Shown here in pieces: positions 44,139-53,595 of a stretch of DNA of 64,000 bases. The translations under genes and the position numbers were made by a program. The DNA comes from Arthrobacter castelli DSM 16402 (lineage in GTDB: Bacteria; Actinomycetota; Actinomycetes; Actinomycetales; Micrococcaceae): NCBI RefSeq assembly GCF_000430705.1, contig NZ_AUMN01000006.1, positions 62,001 to 126,000 on the forward strand, written 5' to 3'. The stretch's first letter is position 1; each line of letters begins with the position of its first letter. Below the pieces are notes generated by a model. The model searched no databases and was not told the origin of the DNA. It saw only the letters and a program-made list of their open reading frames with translations.

Positions 44139-46253
44139 GTGAGTAACAGATTGGCTGGTGAACCGTCGGCGTATCTGCGCCAGCACGCCGACAATCCTGT
44201 GCACTGGCGGGCCTTCGGCGACGACGCGTTCGCGGAGGCGGAATCCCGTGACGTGCCGGTCTTCCTCTCTATCGGGTACGCGGCCTGTCACTGGTGCCAC
44301 GTGATGGCCGGCGAATCGTTCGAAGACGAGGAAACGGCCCGTTATCTCAATGCGAATTTCGTCAGCATTAAGGTCGACCGGGAAGAGCGCCCCGACGTCG
44401 ATGCCGCGTATATGAACGCCACCCAAATGATGACCGGGCAGGGCGGCTGGCCCATGAGCGTCTTCCTCACCCCGGACGGCCGGGCGTTCTTTACAGGTAC
44501 CTATTTTCCGCCGCAGCCTGCCCCGGGGATGGCGTCATTCCGCCAAGTGCTCGAAGCGGTGCAGGACGCCTGGACCAACCGCCGGACGCAGGTGGAATCC
44601 AGCGCGGATCAGTTGGCGCGGAAACTGGCTGAGGGGCTGGACTTCAACCGGAACCTGCTGGGGCGGGTGAATGCAGCCGGCGACGCCGGCCCGGCTGACA
44701 GTACCGGCCCCGCCGTGCAGCTCCCGGAGCCGGGTGAGGACCCGGCAACCGAAGCGGTCCAGGTACTGCTGCGGGACGAAGATCCCGAGTACGGCGGCTT
44801 CGGCAATGCGCCGAAATTCCCGCCGTCGCCCGTGCTGGCTTTCCTGTTGAACCATGCGGCCGGGACTTCCTCCACAGCGGCCGACGCGGCCGGGCTTGCT
44901 TCCCGCATCCTCGAAGCGATGGCATCGTCGGCCCTGTATGACCAGCTGGCCGGCGGGTTCGCCAGGTACACCGTGGACCGGAAATGGTCGGTTCCGCACT
45001 TCGAGAAGATGCTGTACGACAATGTCCAGCTGCTGCGTCTCTATGCACGGTGGAGCCGGCTGCCCGGCCCGCACCGGCAGTTGGCAGGGCGTATCGCCGG
45101 CGAAACGGCCGAGTGGATGCTCTCGGAATTGAGCCTTCCCGGCGATGCCTTCGCGTCCTCGCTGGACGCGGACACCGTCGTTGGCGGTGAACATGTGGAA
45201 GGGGGCAGCTACATCTGGAGCCCCGCCGGGCTGGCCGATGTGCTCGGCGATGACGACGGCGGCAAGGTCGCCGATCTGATGGGCGTTGCCGAAGCCGGGA
45301 CGGTCACCGCGACGGGCTCGGCCCTGCACCCGGGAACTGTGCCCGACGGCGACGACGCCCGGCTGTGGGAGCGTGTTCGTCCGGAGTTGCTGGAGGCCCG
45401 GCGGCACCGTGTGCAGCCGGCCAGGGACGAGAAGGTGGTGGCCGGGTGGAACGGACTGGCCGTTGCTGCGCTGGCGGAGGCGGGGGCAATCCTTGACCGC
45501 CCGGAGTTGGTCGCGGCGGCGCGGCGCACCGCGGTCTATCTGGCCGAGGTTCATATGGACGACGACGGATCCCTGTTTCGGGTGTCGCATCGGGGGCGGG
45601 CCGGGGGCATCGCCGGACTGCTTGAGGACCACGCATTTTGCGCCGAAGGGTTCCTGGCGCTTTACGCGGCCACCGGAGAACATCGCTGGTTCGATCTGGC
45701 GTCGCGTCTGCTGTCCACCACCGCGGGCCGGTTCCTCGTCGACGGGCAGCTGCAGGACAGCAGCTCCGAATCACCCCGGCTGCGTAACGCCCAGGGCGGC
45801 ACTGCCGCCGTCGACCCCGTGGACAACGTGGCCCCGTCAGGAACTGCTGCGTTCGCACAAGCCCTGCTGACCGAGTCCGCCTACAGTGGTTCGGCGCCGA
45901 ATCGGACGCTGGCCACAGACCTGCTGCGGTATGCCGGACGGTTGGCAGGCAAGGCGCCGCGGGCGGTGGGTTCGGCCTTGGCGGCGTTGGAAGCAGCCGG
46001 AGCCGGACCAGTGCAGATTGCCATCACCGGGACGGAAAGCGACGAGCGGCAGGAGATGATCCGCACAGCCTGGGAGTGCCCGTCGCCCGGGTTGGCGCTG
46101 GCGGTGGAAAAAGCCGGCGAGACGCCGGTACCGCTGTTGGTTGACCGGCCGGCGGGACCGGATGGCCGCGCACGGGCGTATGTGTGCCGCGATATGCTCT
46201 GCCGGTTGCCCGCTGACACGGTGGGGCAGTTGCGCGAACAGCTGGAACTTTGA
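44139..46253 (+). CDS. Thioredoxin-domain protein DUF255 (YyaL/SSP411 family)
   Basis: 704 residues. The N-terminal thioredoxin-like domain starts with RLAGEPSAYLRQHADNPVHW and has the active-site CHWCH (Cys 50 and Cys 53). The rest is an (alpha/alpha)6-barrel region, with KPP-type segments FGNAPKFP, YDQLAGGFARYTVDRKW and VPHFEKMLYDN. Related proteins in animals are SPATA20; the bacterial role is unknown. GTG start with GGAAGGGA upstream. Confidence 0.9.
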   Translation: MSNRLAGEPSAYLRQHADNPVHWRAFGDDAFAEAESRDVPVFLSIGYAACHWCHVMAGESFEDEETARYLNANFVSIKVDREERPDVDAAYMNATQMMTGQGGWPMSVFLTPDGRAFFTGTYFPPQPAPGMASFRQVLEAVQDAWTNRRTQVESSADQLARKLAEGLDFNRNLLGRVNAAGDAGPADSTGPAVQLPEPGEDPATEAVQVLLRDEDPEYGGFGNAPKFPPSPVLAFLLNHAAGTSSTAADAAGLASRILEAMASSALYDQLAGGFARYTVDRKWSVPHFEKMLYDNVQLLRLYARWSRLPGPHRQLAGRIAGETAEWMLSELSLPGDAFASSLDADTVVGGEHVEGGSYIWSPAGLADVLGDDDGGKVADLMGVAEAGTVTATGSALHPGTVPDGDDARLWERVRPELLEARRHRVQPARDEKVVAGWNGLAVAALAEAGAILDRPELVAAARRTAVYLAEVHMDDDGSLFRVSHRGRAGGIAGLLEDHAFCAEGFLALYAATGEHRWFDLASRLLSTTAGRFLVDGQLQDSSSESPRLRNAQGGTAAVDPVDNVAPSGTAAFAQALLTESAYSGSAPNRTLATDLLRYAGRLAGKAPRAVGSALAALEAAGAGPVQIAITGTESDERQEMIRTAWECPSPGLALAVEKAGETPVPLLVDRPAGPDGRARAYVCRDMLCRLPADTVGQLREQLEL

Positions 46254-46333
46254 CCTGCGGCCGCTGACGCTGGGCACCCGCGGAGGTCGACGTCGGCAAC
46301 CTGGCCGGCCGCAACCCCGTCTCTCTGCACCCT

Positions 46334-47059
46334 TCAGCCGCCGACGCTGAGCACGGCCATCATGATCGCGCTGAAATGCGCGGCGAAAGCGGCGACGGTG
46401 AATGCGTGGAACAGTTCATGGAACCCGAACCATTCGACACTGAAGTTCGGCTTCTTCAGCGCGTAGAACACCGCTCCAGCGATATACAACGCACCGCCCA
46501 CGCAGATCAGCACGGCAGCCGGGAGATGAGCCGCGAAGAAGTCGGGAAGGTAGAACAGCGCCCCGAGGCCCAGCGCAATATATGCGGGGACGTATACCCA
46601 GCGCGGGGCGTGGATCCAAAACACCCTGAAGAGCACACCCAGCACTGCGCCGCTCCAGACCAGCCACAATAGCAACGTGGCCGCGTCATGCGGCAGCAAC
46701 GCCCAAGCCAGCGGCGTGTACGTTCCCGCGATCAGCAGCATGATGTTTGAATGATCGAGGTGCTTGAGGATCAGCTTTGGCTTCGGCGACCAGTTGCCAC
46801 GGTGATAGACCGCGCTGACTCCGAACAGGATGATACCGGTGAACGCGTAGATCGCGCAGGTGATTTTTCCCGCCGGAGTGGGAGCAACAGCCACCAGGGT
46901 GATACCCGCCGCGATCGCCAGGGGAGTGGCGCCGGCGTGCAACCAGCCGCGCCACTTCGGCTTGATATGCAGGGCATCGGCAACCTTTTCAACAGTGTCC
47001 TCGATCGGGCCGTCCGTCGAAGAAGCCGTTCCGGAGTCCTGCCGGATGTTGCGGGTCAT
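46334..47059 (-). CDS. Hemolysin III family membrane protein (TrhA/PAQR-like)
   Basis: 241 residues with seven hydrophobic spans. The motifs are RGWLHAGATPLAIAAGI, FGVSAVYHRGNW (first His), LDHSNIMLLIAGTYTPLA and HELFHAFTVAAFAAHF (last His pair), which together form the PAQR metal site. It is related to adiponectin-receptor hydrolases and bacterial TrhA membrane-energetics proteins. The true role is unknown. It is divergent from uppS, with a palindrome in the short gap. Confidence 0.9.
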   Translation of the reverse strand: MTRNIRQDSGTASSTDGPIEDTVEKVADALHIKPKWRGWLHAGATPLAIAAGITLVAVAPTPAGKITCAIYAFTGIILFGVSAVYHRGNWSPKPKLILKHLDHSNIMLLIAGTYTPLAWALLPHDAATLLLWLVWSGAVLGVLFRVFWIHAPRWVYVPAYIALGLGALFYLPDFFAAHLPAAVLICVGGALYIAGAVFYALKKPNFSVEWFGFHELFHAFTVAAFAAHFSAIMMAVLSVGG

Positions 47060-47069
47060 GGCAAAATCC

Positions 47070-47091
47070 TAACTTACGGCACCGTAAGTTA
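47070..47091. promoter_or_regulatory. Palindromic operator between hlyIII and uppS
   Basis: TAACTTACGG (47070-47079) and CCGTAAGTTA (47082-47091) are perfect 10-bp inverted repeats around a CA centre. The spacing resembles TetR-family operators. It is 11 bases upstream of the hlyIII start on the minus strand, so it likely controls that gene. No regulator gene for it is in the window. Confidence 0.65.
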
Positions 47092-47175
47092 CTCAACGGT
47101 AGCAAGTGAATGACGCCGTCGGGCGGTACGGTGGGAATTGAAAACATCCAGCCCGTTTCGTCGGGAGAAAGCCAG

Positions 47176-47949
47176 GTGAAGGTCGACGTGAAACTGCCTG
47201 GATTGCTCTATGGCCTTTACGAGAAGAAGCTTGTCCGGTCGTTGCAGGCAGACAGGATTCCGGGCCATATCGGTGTGATGGTGGACGGGAACCGGCGCTG
47301 GGCGAGGCTGTCCGGAGCCCCCACCCGCGATGGACACCAGGCCGGCGCGGAGAAGATCCACGAATTCCTGGGCTGGTGCGATGATCTCGGCGTCAGAGTT
47401 GTCACGCTCTATATGCTCTCCACCGACAACATGAACCGTTCCGCGGAGGAACTGGACCAGCTGATGGGTATCATCGCCGACACTCTGGACCGAATCGGCG
47501 GAGAAGACAATGTCCGCGTCCACCCGGTGGGGGCTCCGGAGGTGTTGCCCGAGTATCTGGCCGAGCGACTCAGTTCCCTGGCTGAACGCACGGCATCTGC
47601 CACCGGCCTGCATGTGAACGTGGCCGTCGGCTATGGCGGCCGCCGTGAGATCGTCGACGCCGTCAGGGAACTGCTGCGCGATGCTGACGCCAATGGAACG
47701 CCGTTGCGCCAGCTGGCAGATGAACTGTCGGTGGAGAACATCTCCGAGCATCTGTACACCCGCGGCCAGCCCGATCCGGACCTGGTCATCCGGACCTCGG
47801 GGGAGCAACGGCTCTCCGGGTTCCTGATGTGGCAAAGCGCCTACAGCGAATTCTATTTCTGCGAGGCACTGTGGCCGGATTTCCGTCGCACCGATTTCCT
47901 GCGCGCGCTGCGTGATTTTGCCCGCCGGCAGCGCCGGTTCGGCGGCTGA
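47176..47949 (+). CDS. uppS: Isoprenyl (polyprenyl) diphosphate synthase, cis-prenyltransferase
   Basis: 257 residues. The cis-prenyltransferase motifs are HIGVMVDGNRRWAR (catalytic Asp 37), GHQAGAEKIHEFLGWC, the LYMLSTDNMNRSAEE region, and DLVIRTSGEQRLSGFLMWQSAYSEF with FCEALWPDF. It makes short- or long-chain Z-prenyl diphosphate; the paralogue here (hlyIII neighbour) is often the Z-decaprenyl/Z-farnesyl type. The GTG at 47176 has GGGAGAAAG upstream; an ATG at 47110 is the longer alternative. Confidence 0.9.
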   Translation: MKVDVKLPGLLYGLYEKKLVRSLQADRIPGHIGVMVDGNRRWARLSGAPTRDGHQAGAEKIHEFLGWCDDLGVRVVTLYMLSTDNMNRSAEELDQLMGIIADTLDRIGGEDNVRVHPVGAPEVLPEYLAERLSSLAERTASATGLHVNVAVGYGGRREIVDAVRELLRDADANGTPLRQLADELSVENISEHLYTRGQPDPDLVIRTSGEQRLSGFLMWQSAYSEFYFCEALWPDFRRTDFLRALRDFARRQRRFGG

Positions 47950-48236
47950 AACAGCCGGGGCGGCAACCGGCAGATTACCCGCCACCCGCAGCGTTACCGG
48001 CACTGCACTTAACCTTTGCCGCGAATTTACTTCGACACATGCGCGAAATGAGCTGCGCCGTCGTGCGCCGCGCGTAATGTCAGAAGTGTCAGTCAGCAAC
48101 AATGCAGATTGATCGGGAGGCCACAGGAGAATGCGCACGCCAGCGTTCACCGGGAGGGGGCCGTGTCCGGCCTCATGGCCGCACCGCCATCACCCACTAT
48201 GGAGTCCGGGCGTTGACGTCCGGGACTGGAGTCGAC

Positions 48237-49637
48237 GTGGCAACTGAAATTTCACAGCGAAACGGCACTCAGACCAGCACCATCACAACCGGCCAGGCAG
48301 AGGAATCAATTCGATCCGATGCCGCGGCCGGTTTTTCTGTGTCTGCACCCGCTAAGACGTACGTCCTTGACACTTCCGTATTGCTCTCCGATCCGCGTGC
48401 GATCATGCGGTTCGCCGAGCACGCGGTGGTCCTGCCCGTCGTCGTCATCACTGAGTTGGAGAGCAAACGCCATGATTCGGAATTGGGATATTTCGCCAGG
48501 AAGGCGCTCCGATTGCTCGATGAGCTGCGCATCGAACATGGTGCGCTGAGCCAGAGCATCCCCCTGGGAGGCGAGGGCGGTTCGTTGCGGGTCGAACTCA
48601 ACCACATCTCATCCGAGGTGCTGCCGGCCGGGTTCCGGCTGGGGGATAACGACACCCGCATCCTGGCCGTGGCCCAGAACCTGGCTGATGAAGGTCACGA
48701 CGTCACAATCGTTTCCAAAGACCTGCCGATGCGGGTCAAGGCATCAGCGATTGGTCTGGAGGCCGACGAATACCGGCATGAGCAATCCAAGGAAACAGGG
48801 TGGACCGGCATGGCGGAGTTGGACGTGGTCGACGACGACGTCAACAGCCTGTATCAGCATCAGCCGGTGTTCATCCCCGAAGCTGCCGAAATGCCGGCCA
48901 ACACCAGTCTGATCCTGCTTTCCAGCCGCGGCTCGGCGCTCGGCCGCGTCGGGGCCGACAAACAGGTGCGACTGGTCAAAGGCGACCGTGACGTATTCGG
49001 CCTGCACGGCCGGTCCGCGGAGCAAAGGCTGGCTATCGACATGCTGACAGATCCCGACGTCGGCATCGTCTCGCTGGGCGGCCGGGCCGGCACCGGGAAA
49101 TCCGCGCTGGCGATGTGCGCCGGCCTTGAAGCTGTGCTGGAACGCTCCGAGCACCGCAAAGTCGTGGTGTTCCGCCCGCTGTATGCGGTTGGAGGGCAGG
49201 AACTCGGCTATCTGCCGGGGTCGGAGTCGGAGAAAATGAATCCGTGGGCGCAGGCTGTCTTCGACACCTTGGGAGCATTGGTTTCCCCGGAGGTTGTGGA
49301 GGAAGTGATAGACCGGGGCATGCTCGAGGTGTTGCCCCTGACGCACATCCGTGGACGTTCACTGCACGACTCGTTCGTGATTGTCGACGAAGCCCAGGCC
49401 TTGGAGAAGAACGTGCTGCTGACTGTGCTGTCCCGGGTGGGACAGAACTCCAAGGTGGTGCTGACGCACGACGTGGCGCAGCGCGACAACCTGAGGGTGG
49501 GACGGCACGATGGCGTGGCCGCCGTCGTCGAAACCCTGAAGGGCCACCCACTGTTCGGACACATCACGCTGAGCCGATCGGAGCGCTCGCCCATTGCCGC
49601 GTTGGTCACTGAATTGCTGGAGGGTGCTGAGATTTAG
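48237..49637 (+). CDS. PIN-PhoH fusion protein (PhoH2-type)
   Basis: About 466 residues. The N-terminal PIN ribonuclease domain has the acidic motif [10 protein letters not shown] (Asp), VVITELESK and [10 protein letters not shown] with metal-binding acids. The C-terminal PhoH ATPase domain has Walker [11 protein letters not shown], then [17 protein letters not shown], Walker [11 protein letters not shown], and [15 protein letters not shown]. Family members act as RNA helicase-ribonucleases. The start is unclear: GTG 48237 is preferred with GGAG close upstream, while TTG 48213 and a start at 48102 are also open. The 287 bases before it hold no other gene. Confidence 0.88.
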   Translation: MATEISQRNGTQTSTITTGQAEESIRSDAAAGFSVSAPAKTYVLDTSVLLSDPRAIMRFAEHAVVLPVVVITELESKRHDSELGYFARKALRLLDELRIEHGALSQSIPLGGEGGSLRVELNHISSEVLPAGFRLGDNDTRILAVAQNLADEGHDVTIVSKDLPMRVKASAIGLEADEYRHEQSKETGWTGMAELDVVDDDVNSLYQHQPVFIPEAAEMPANTSLILLSSRGSALGRVGADKQVRLVKGDRDVFGLHGRSAEQRLAIDMLTDPDVGIVSLGGRAGTGKSALAMCAGLEAVLERSEHRKVVVFRPLYAVGGQELGYLPGSESEKMNPWAQAVFDTLGALVSPEVVEEVIDRGMLEVLPLTHIRGRSLHDSFVIVDEAQALEKNVLLTVLSRVGQNSKVVLTHDVAQRDNLRVGRHDGVAAVVETLKGHPLFGHITLSRSERSPIAALVTELLEGAEI

Positions 49638-49652
49638 GCACCGGCGATGAAG

Positions 49653-49658
49653 TAGTCT
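49653..49658 (+). promoter_or_regulatory. -10 element for the A24 peptidase gene, leaderless
   Basis: TAGTCT is followed by six bases and then ATG at 49665. Confidence 0.4.
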
Positions 49659-49664
49659 CGGAGA

Positions 49665-50204
49665 ATGATCTGGCGGCTCTCTGACCTGTGGCAGAACAGC
49701 ATCGCCGGATTCATATTGGTGCTGCTGGCCGTCGTCTACTTCATCGCAATTGCAGTGCGGTTGACCCAGCTCGACCTGCGGGAACACCGGCTGCCGAACC
49801 GGATCATTTTGCCGGCCTATGCGGTGTCCAGTGTGCTGTTGGGCGCCACCAGCCTGATCACGGGTGATTGGTGGGGCCTGCTTCGGATGTTCCTGGCCGG
49901 CGGGGCGTTGTGGTTTTTCTACTACATTCTCCGCTGGGTGTATCCACCAGGAATGGGGTATGGGGATGTGAAGCTCGCCGGCCTGTTGGGGATATACATG
50001 GGGTACTTGAGCTGGGGGCATGCGTTGTTGGGCAGTGCCTCCACCTTTGTACTCGCCGGCCTTGCTGCGGGAGCGCTGATCCTGACCAGAAAGGGCACGG
50101 CCGCGACCCGGATCCCCTTCGGCCCCTTCATGATTGTCGGGGCCGGGCTGGTCATGCTGTTGTTCCCGGTTCCGGAATTCACTCCCAGCCCGAACCTTCA
50201 ATGA
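49665..50204 (+). CDS. A24-family prepilin peptidase-like membrane protein
   Basis: 179 residues with about five spans. The two catalytic Asp residues fit: Asp 37 in QLDLREHRLPN and Asp 101 in GMGYGDVKLAG (the GxGD motif). It would cleave type IV prepilin-like leader peptides at the membrane. The short form lacks the N-terminal methyltransferase domain. No pilin or secretion genes lie nearby, so its substrates must be encoded elsewhere. Probably leaderless. Confidence 0.85.
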   Translation: MIWRLSDLWQNSIAGFILVLLAVVYFIAIAVRLTQLDLREHRLPNRIILPAYAVSSVLLGATSLITGDWWGLLRMFLAGGALWFFYYILRWVYPPGMGYGDVKLAGLLGIYMGYLSWGHALLGSASTFVLAGLAAGALILTRKGTAATRIPFGPFMIVGAGLVMLLFPVPEFTPSPNLQ

Positions 50205-50223
50205 ACTGCAGGACGGAGACCTG

Positions 50224-50691
50224 ATGCCAACGCCCGACTTTGTGGTGGAACTACGGCAGAAAATCGGCAATGACCTGCTGTGGCTGCCCGGAGCCATCGG
50301 AGTGGTTTTCGACGCCGACGGCCGGGTATTGCTGGGAAAACGCTCCGATAATGGGAAGTGGACGCTGATCTCCGGAATGCTGGAGCCCGGCGAACAACCT
50401 GCTCAAGGCTTGGCCCGGGAAGTGTTGGAGGAGACCGGCGTCTCTGTGGAGGTTGAAACCCTGATTGATGTCCGGGCAGACCGGCCGGTGGAATTTGGCA
50501 ATGGAGACAAGGTGCAATTCCTGTCGTTGACCTTCCGTTGCCGTGCCGTGGGAGGGCGGGCACAAGTCGGTGATGATGAGTCCGTCGAGGTTGGATGGTT
50601 TTGGATGGACGAACTTCCCGACCTGCCGCCTCATCATTTGGACCGCCTGCAGATTGCGGTGGAGAACGAGTCGTGGGCCCGATTCCGCTGA
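50224..50691 (+). CDS. NUDIX hydrolase
   Basis: 155 residues. The Nudix box GMLEPGEQPAQGLAREVLEETGV fits GX5EX7REUXEEXGU at residues 51-73. It hydrolyses a nucleoside diphosphate linked to another moiety; the substrate is not clear, though DNGKWTLISG resembles ADP-ribose or (d)NTP cleaning enzymes. ATG 50224 has ACGGAGA upstream. It follows the A24 gene by 19 bases and is convergent with the DUF222-HNH gene. Confidence 0.88.
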   Translation: MPTPDFVVELRQKIGNDLLWLPGAIGVVFDADGRVLLGKRSDNGKWTLISGMLEPGEQPAQGLAREVLEETGVSVEVETLIDVRADRPVEFGNGDKVQFLSLTFRCRAVGGRAQVGDDESVEVGWFWMDELPDLPPHHLDRLQIAVENESWARFR

Positions 50692-50793
50692 GGCGACGCG
50701 GCGGGCAAGGCCGGTGCGTCCGGCTGGAGCGTGCGATTGCCCTGAGAGGTGACTGGGCCGAAACCTCAGTGGCTTACCCTGGCGAACGACATT

Positions 50794-52755
50794 TTAGAAG
50801 GGTGCCGGGTCGCCGGGGTCGTTGGTTGGTGTTCGTGATTGTTTCCTGTTCGTCGCGTTGCCGGCGGTGTCGTCCTTCTTGGCTTTGGGTATTTGCCATG
50901 GATCCTTCCGGACCGGTGTGGGTCCGGCGCCGTGCTTTTCGTGCGCGGTGCCGCGTCGGCTTGAGCCGTTGGGCGGCTTGGTCGGCTTCTTGCTCGGCCT
51001 CGTTTGTGGATTCGCCTGGCTTTTGGCTGTTTCGAGCAGGGTGGCGATGTTGGGCACGGGTCGCATTTCGGGTAGTGCCCCGTCGGGGGTGTTGGTGTAT
51101 TCCCTGCCTGCCGGTGAGGTCCAATCCACCCTCCCGTCACGATGCTGGACATCGGACCACAGTCCCGCGGTTTTGAGGGCGTGGCCGGGTTTGCATAGTG
51201 GTTTGAGGTTCGTCAGTTCGGTCTGCCCTGTCGGGTACGGGATCGTGTGGTCGATTTCGCAGTGGCGTGCGGCCTTGTTGCACCCGTATCCGCGACAGGT
51301 CCGGTCCCGCAGCCGGACCATTTTTTGCAGGTCCTTGGGCACCGCGTAGCTGTCCCGCCCATACGATAACGGCGCGCCGGTCTCGGGATGGGTCAGTAAT
51401 CGTTTGAACGAGGGAGCGTTCGCGGCCAGTTGTCGGGCGGTGTCCTCGTCGACGGGACCGTAGCCTTCAAGATCGGCGGGCTCATCGGATAATCCCATCA
51501 GGGTCAGCACCGGCACCACCACCGTCACTTCGGCTTTGATCCCGGCATAGTTGGGGATCCGACCCGAACCAGGTGGACCACCGCCAGGCGGATCACCATC
51601 GGAACCAGGCACCCCGGGGTCGGCGCCACCGGCCGAACCGGCGGCGGGAGGAGTGTCTCCGGTAGCTCCGGCTACGGGAGGATCTGCGGCGATTCCCGCC
51701 GATCCGGCTGTTCCGGCGGTTTCGGGGGCTGCGGGCCCGGTCGGGGTCCCGGGTGGCGGCCGCGAACCGTAGAAGGCATCATTGGCGCTGCCGGTCAGTG
51801 CCGCCGGTGGTTGTCCGGTGCCGGTGCCGGTATGGAGCAGGTCCGCAGCCACATCGGCCCGCAACTGGGCCAGGTTACGTGGTTCGTCGGGTCCCTGCAG
51901 CGACCGGGCCAGGGACGTCAGCCGGTTGAACGCCGCCACCGCGGCCTCGGCCGGCAGGTACAGGCTTAGCCAGCTCATGCCGTCCTCGACCGGCTCCATA
52001 ATGACCGTCCGGTCGGAGGCTGCTTTCTCCTTGCGGCGCTTGATCGTCTCCGGGTGCGAACGCTCCCGCACCCGACGCGCTTTCGCCGCCACCAAATGCT
52101 TCGCCCGCCCCGGAGCGAACCCCACCATCTCAGTTTCAAACTCCGCATACGCCTCCGGCGGGAGGCTGCCGCACTGATCCGCAATCACCTCGGCCTGCTG
52201 CGGATGCAACGCCCCTTGAGCCAGGGCGTCCAGGGTGGCCGGCAGGCCGGTCGTGAGTAGATTGCTGTGCCCGATGAGTTTGTCCGTCGCCCGCTTCGAT
52301 AAATCCAGCACGGTGCCGATCTCCGACTCGGCGACCATCGACGCCAACCGGTCGGCATCGGGGCCGGCCGGCGGCAACACATCTTCCTCATCGACCCGGT
52401 CGCCGGCGGTGGCACACACCCTCGAGACGGCTTTTGCTTTGAGGGCTTCGGCGGCGGAGGCAAGCCGGGCGGCCTCGTCCAGCAGATTCACCGCCTGCCG
52501 GTAGTCAAGGGTATCGGCATCGACATGGGCCAGCCCGTTCACAATCCCCCGGGCCAGCACCGGCTCATCGCTGAACCCGGCGGCCCGAAACAGCGCCACG
52601 ATCACATCCAGCTCAGCCTCCACACTCGGCCGCCCCTCCTCGCCGGCAGCCGCACCAGCACCCGCCTCACCCGTGTCACCGCCAGCAGCACCGGAAGCAC
52701 CAGCACCCGGACCGCCACCGCCGCCATCGTCGTCAACATCCACTCGAACCGTCAT
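50794..52755 (-). CDS. DUF222 / HNH endonuclease protein (REP13E12-like)
   Basis: 653 residues. The N-terminal DUF222 domain spans about residues 40-330. A Gly/Pro/Ala-rich, low-complexity linker follows (with repeats of PPGGG and GTAGSAG). The C-terminal HNH domain has CRGYGCNKAARHCEIDH with catalytic His, LTNLKPLCKPGHALK, and a final polar tail. Such proteins occur in many copies in actinobacteria and are linked to repeat or mobile DNA, but their substrate is unknown. The upstream region is AT-rich, unlike its neighbours, which suggests recent arrival. Confidence 0.88.
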   Translation of the reverse strand: MTVRVDVDDDGGGGGPGAGASGAAGGDTGEAGAGAAAGEEGRPSVEAELDVIVALFRAAGFSDEPVLARGIVNGLAHVDADTLDYRQAVNLLDEAARLASAAEALKAKAVSRVCATAGDRVDEEDVLPPAGPDADRLASMVAESEIGTVLDLSKRATDKLIGHSNLLTTGLPATLDALAQGALHPQQAEVIADQCGSLPPEAYAEFETEMVGFAPGRAKHLVAAKARRVRERSHPETIKRRKEKAASDRTVIMEPVEDGMSWLSLYLPAEAAVAAFNRLTSLARSLQGPDEPRNLAQLRADVAADLLHTGTGTGQPPAALTGSANDAFYGSRPPPGTPTGPAAPETAGTAGSAGIAADPPVAGATGDTPPAAGSAGGADPGVPGSDGDPPGGGPPGSGRIPNYAGIKAEVTVVVPVLTLMGLSDEPADLEGYGPVDEDTARQLAANAPSFKRLLTHPETGAPLSYGRDSYAVPKDLQKMVRLRDRTCRGYGCNKAARHCEIDHTIPYPTGQTELTNLKPLCKPGHALKTAGLWSDVQHRDGRVDWTSPAGREYTNTPDGALPEMRPVPNIATLLETAKSQANPQTRPSKKPTKPPNGSSRRGTAHEKHGAGPTPVRKDPWQIPKAKKDDTAGNATNRKQSRTPTNDPGDPAPF

Positions 52756-52863
52756 AAAAACAGTAAACCACCAGGGTGTGACATTATTCGAAGAATCAGG
52801 CCCTCGTATATAACGGTAAGATAACGAAAGCCAGGCTGTGGGTGGCCGGGGCCTGGAAGAGCC

Positions 52864-52896
52864 GAAGTCCCTCTCCGCCAGCCGGAGAGGGACTTC
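52864..52896. repeat. Perfect 14-bp stem hairpin upstream of the DUF222-HNH gene
   Basis: GAAGTCCCTCTCCG (52864-52877) pairs with CGGAGAGGGACTTC (52883-52896) around a five-base loop. It is the main structure in the 295-base gap between the HNH gene and the DinB-like gene; the rest of the gap shows no gene. It could be a terminator for the fumC-side genes or a mobile-element end. Confidence 0.75.
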
Positions 52897-53050
52897 AAGA
52901 TGTCGCTGGCATTGTCGCCAAACTGGCTATCCGTTACGACACTGCTGATTCGCCATGGCAGCACTGTACGGCGACGAAACTGCTAAATCGCTGCGACAAC
53001 TCCGAAGCGCCCTCCACGCTGCTGTCCTGCTACTACACAGCCAAAGACCC

Positions 53051-53590
53051 TTACGACACAGTACGTCCGGCGAAGGCCATCAGCTTCTCAGTCCGGGAGG
53101 CACCCTCAGGGGCTTCAGTCGCAGGGCCGAAGCCTTCCGGGGTCCGGAATTTCTCGTCGGCGACGTTATGCATGAAGTCCTCGAGCCACCCGAGGGTTTC
53201 ATCGTCGAACTCGACACGTTTGCCTTTTCCGGCGGCGGCGAGGCCCCAACTGATGTCCCAGGAGTGCATAAACAGGTCAACGGTCGCCAAGGTGACAGGC
53301 AGGTCGCCGTCGTCGAACGTCGCTTCCTCCATTGCCGAGTGAACTTGAAGGTCCACCCCTGCCCACTGGTCAGCGAGCGTTAACGCACTGGCAGCGCTGG
53401 GGGCGTCGCCTGGCTCGGCGCCAGTGGCTGCGGGCAGCAGCTTATTAAGCATGACCTTCCGCTCGTGTGCCACCACTCCCGACACGTCCCATTCGGCGCA
53501 GGCGGATGGGAGATTGATGTTGTTGCCAATACCGTCAACGGTGTCGGCAAACAGGTCCAGTCCTTTGAAGAATTCGTTTCGCAGTTCCAC
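53051..53590 (-). CDS. DinB/maleylpyruvate-isomerase-like protein (mycothiol-dependent type)
   Basis: 179 residues. It resembles the TIGR03086/MDMPI group of the DinB superfamily. The metal-binding His positions are expected in VVAHERKV and in TVDLFMHSWDISW. The family includes mycothiol-dependent enzymes, which fits the presence of mca in this genome, but no reaction can be given. It follows fumC by five bases on the same strand. GTG start with no strong ribosome site, so translation may be coupled. Confidence 0.68.
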   Translation of the reverse strand: MELRNEFFKGLDLFADTVDGIGNNINLPSACAEWDVSGVVAHERKVMLNKLLPAATGAEPGDAPSAASALTLADQWAGVDLQVHSAMEEATFDDGDLPVTLATVDLFMHSWDISWGLAAAGKGKRVEFDDETLGWLEDFMHNVADEKFRTPEGFGPATEAPEGASRTEKLMAFAGRTVS

Positions 53591-53595
53591 GGGGC

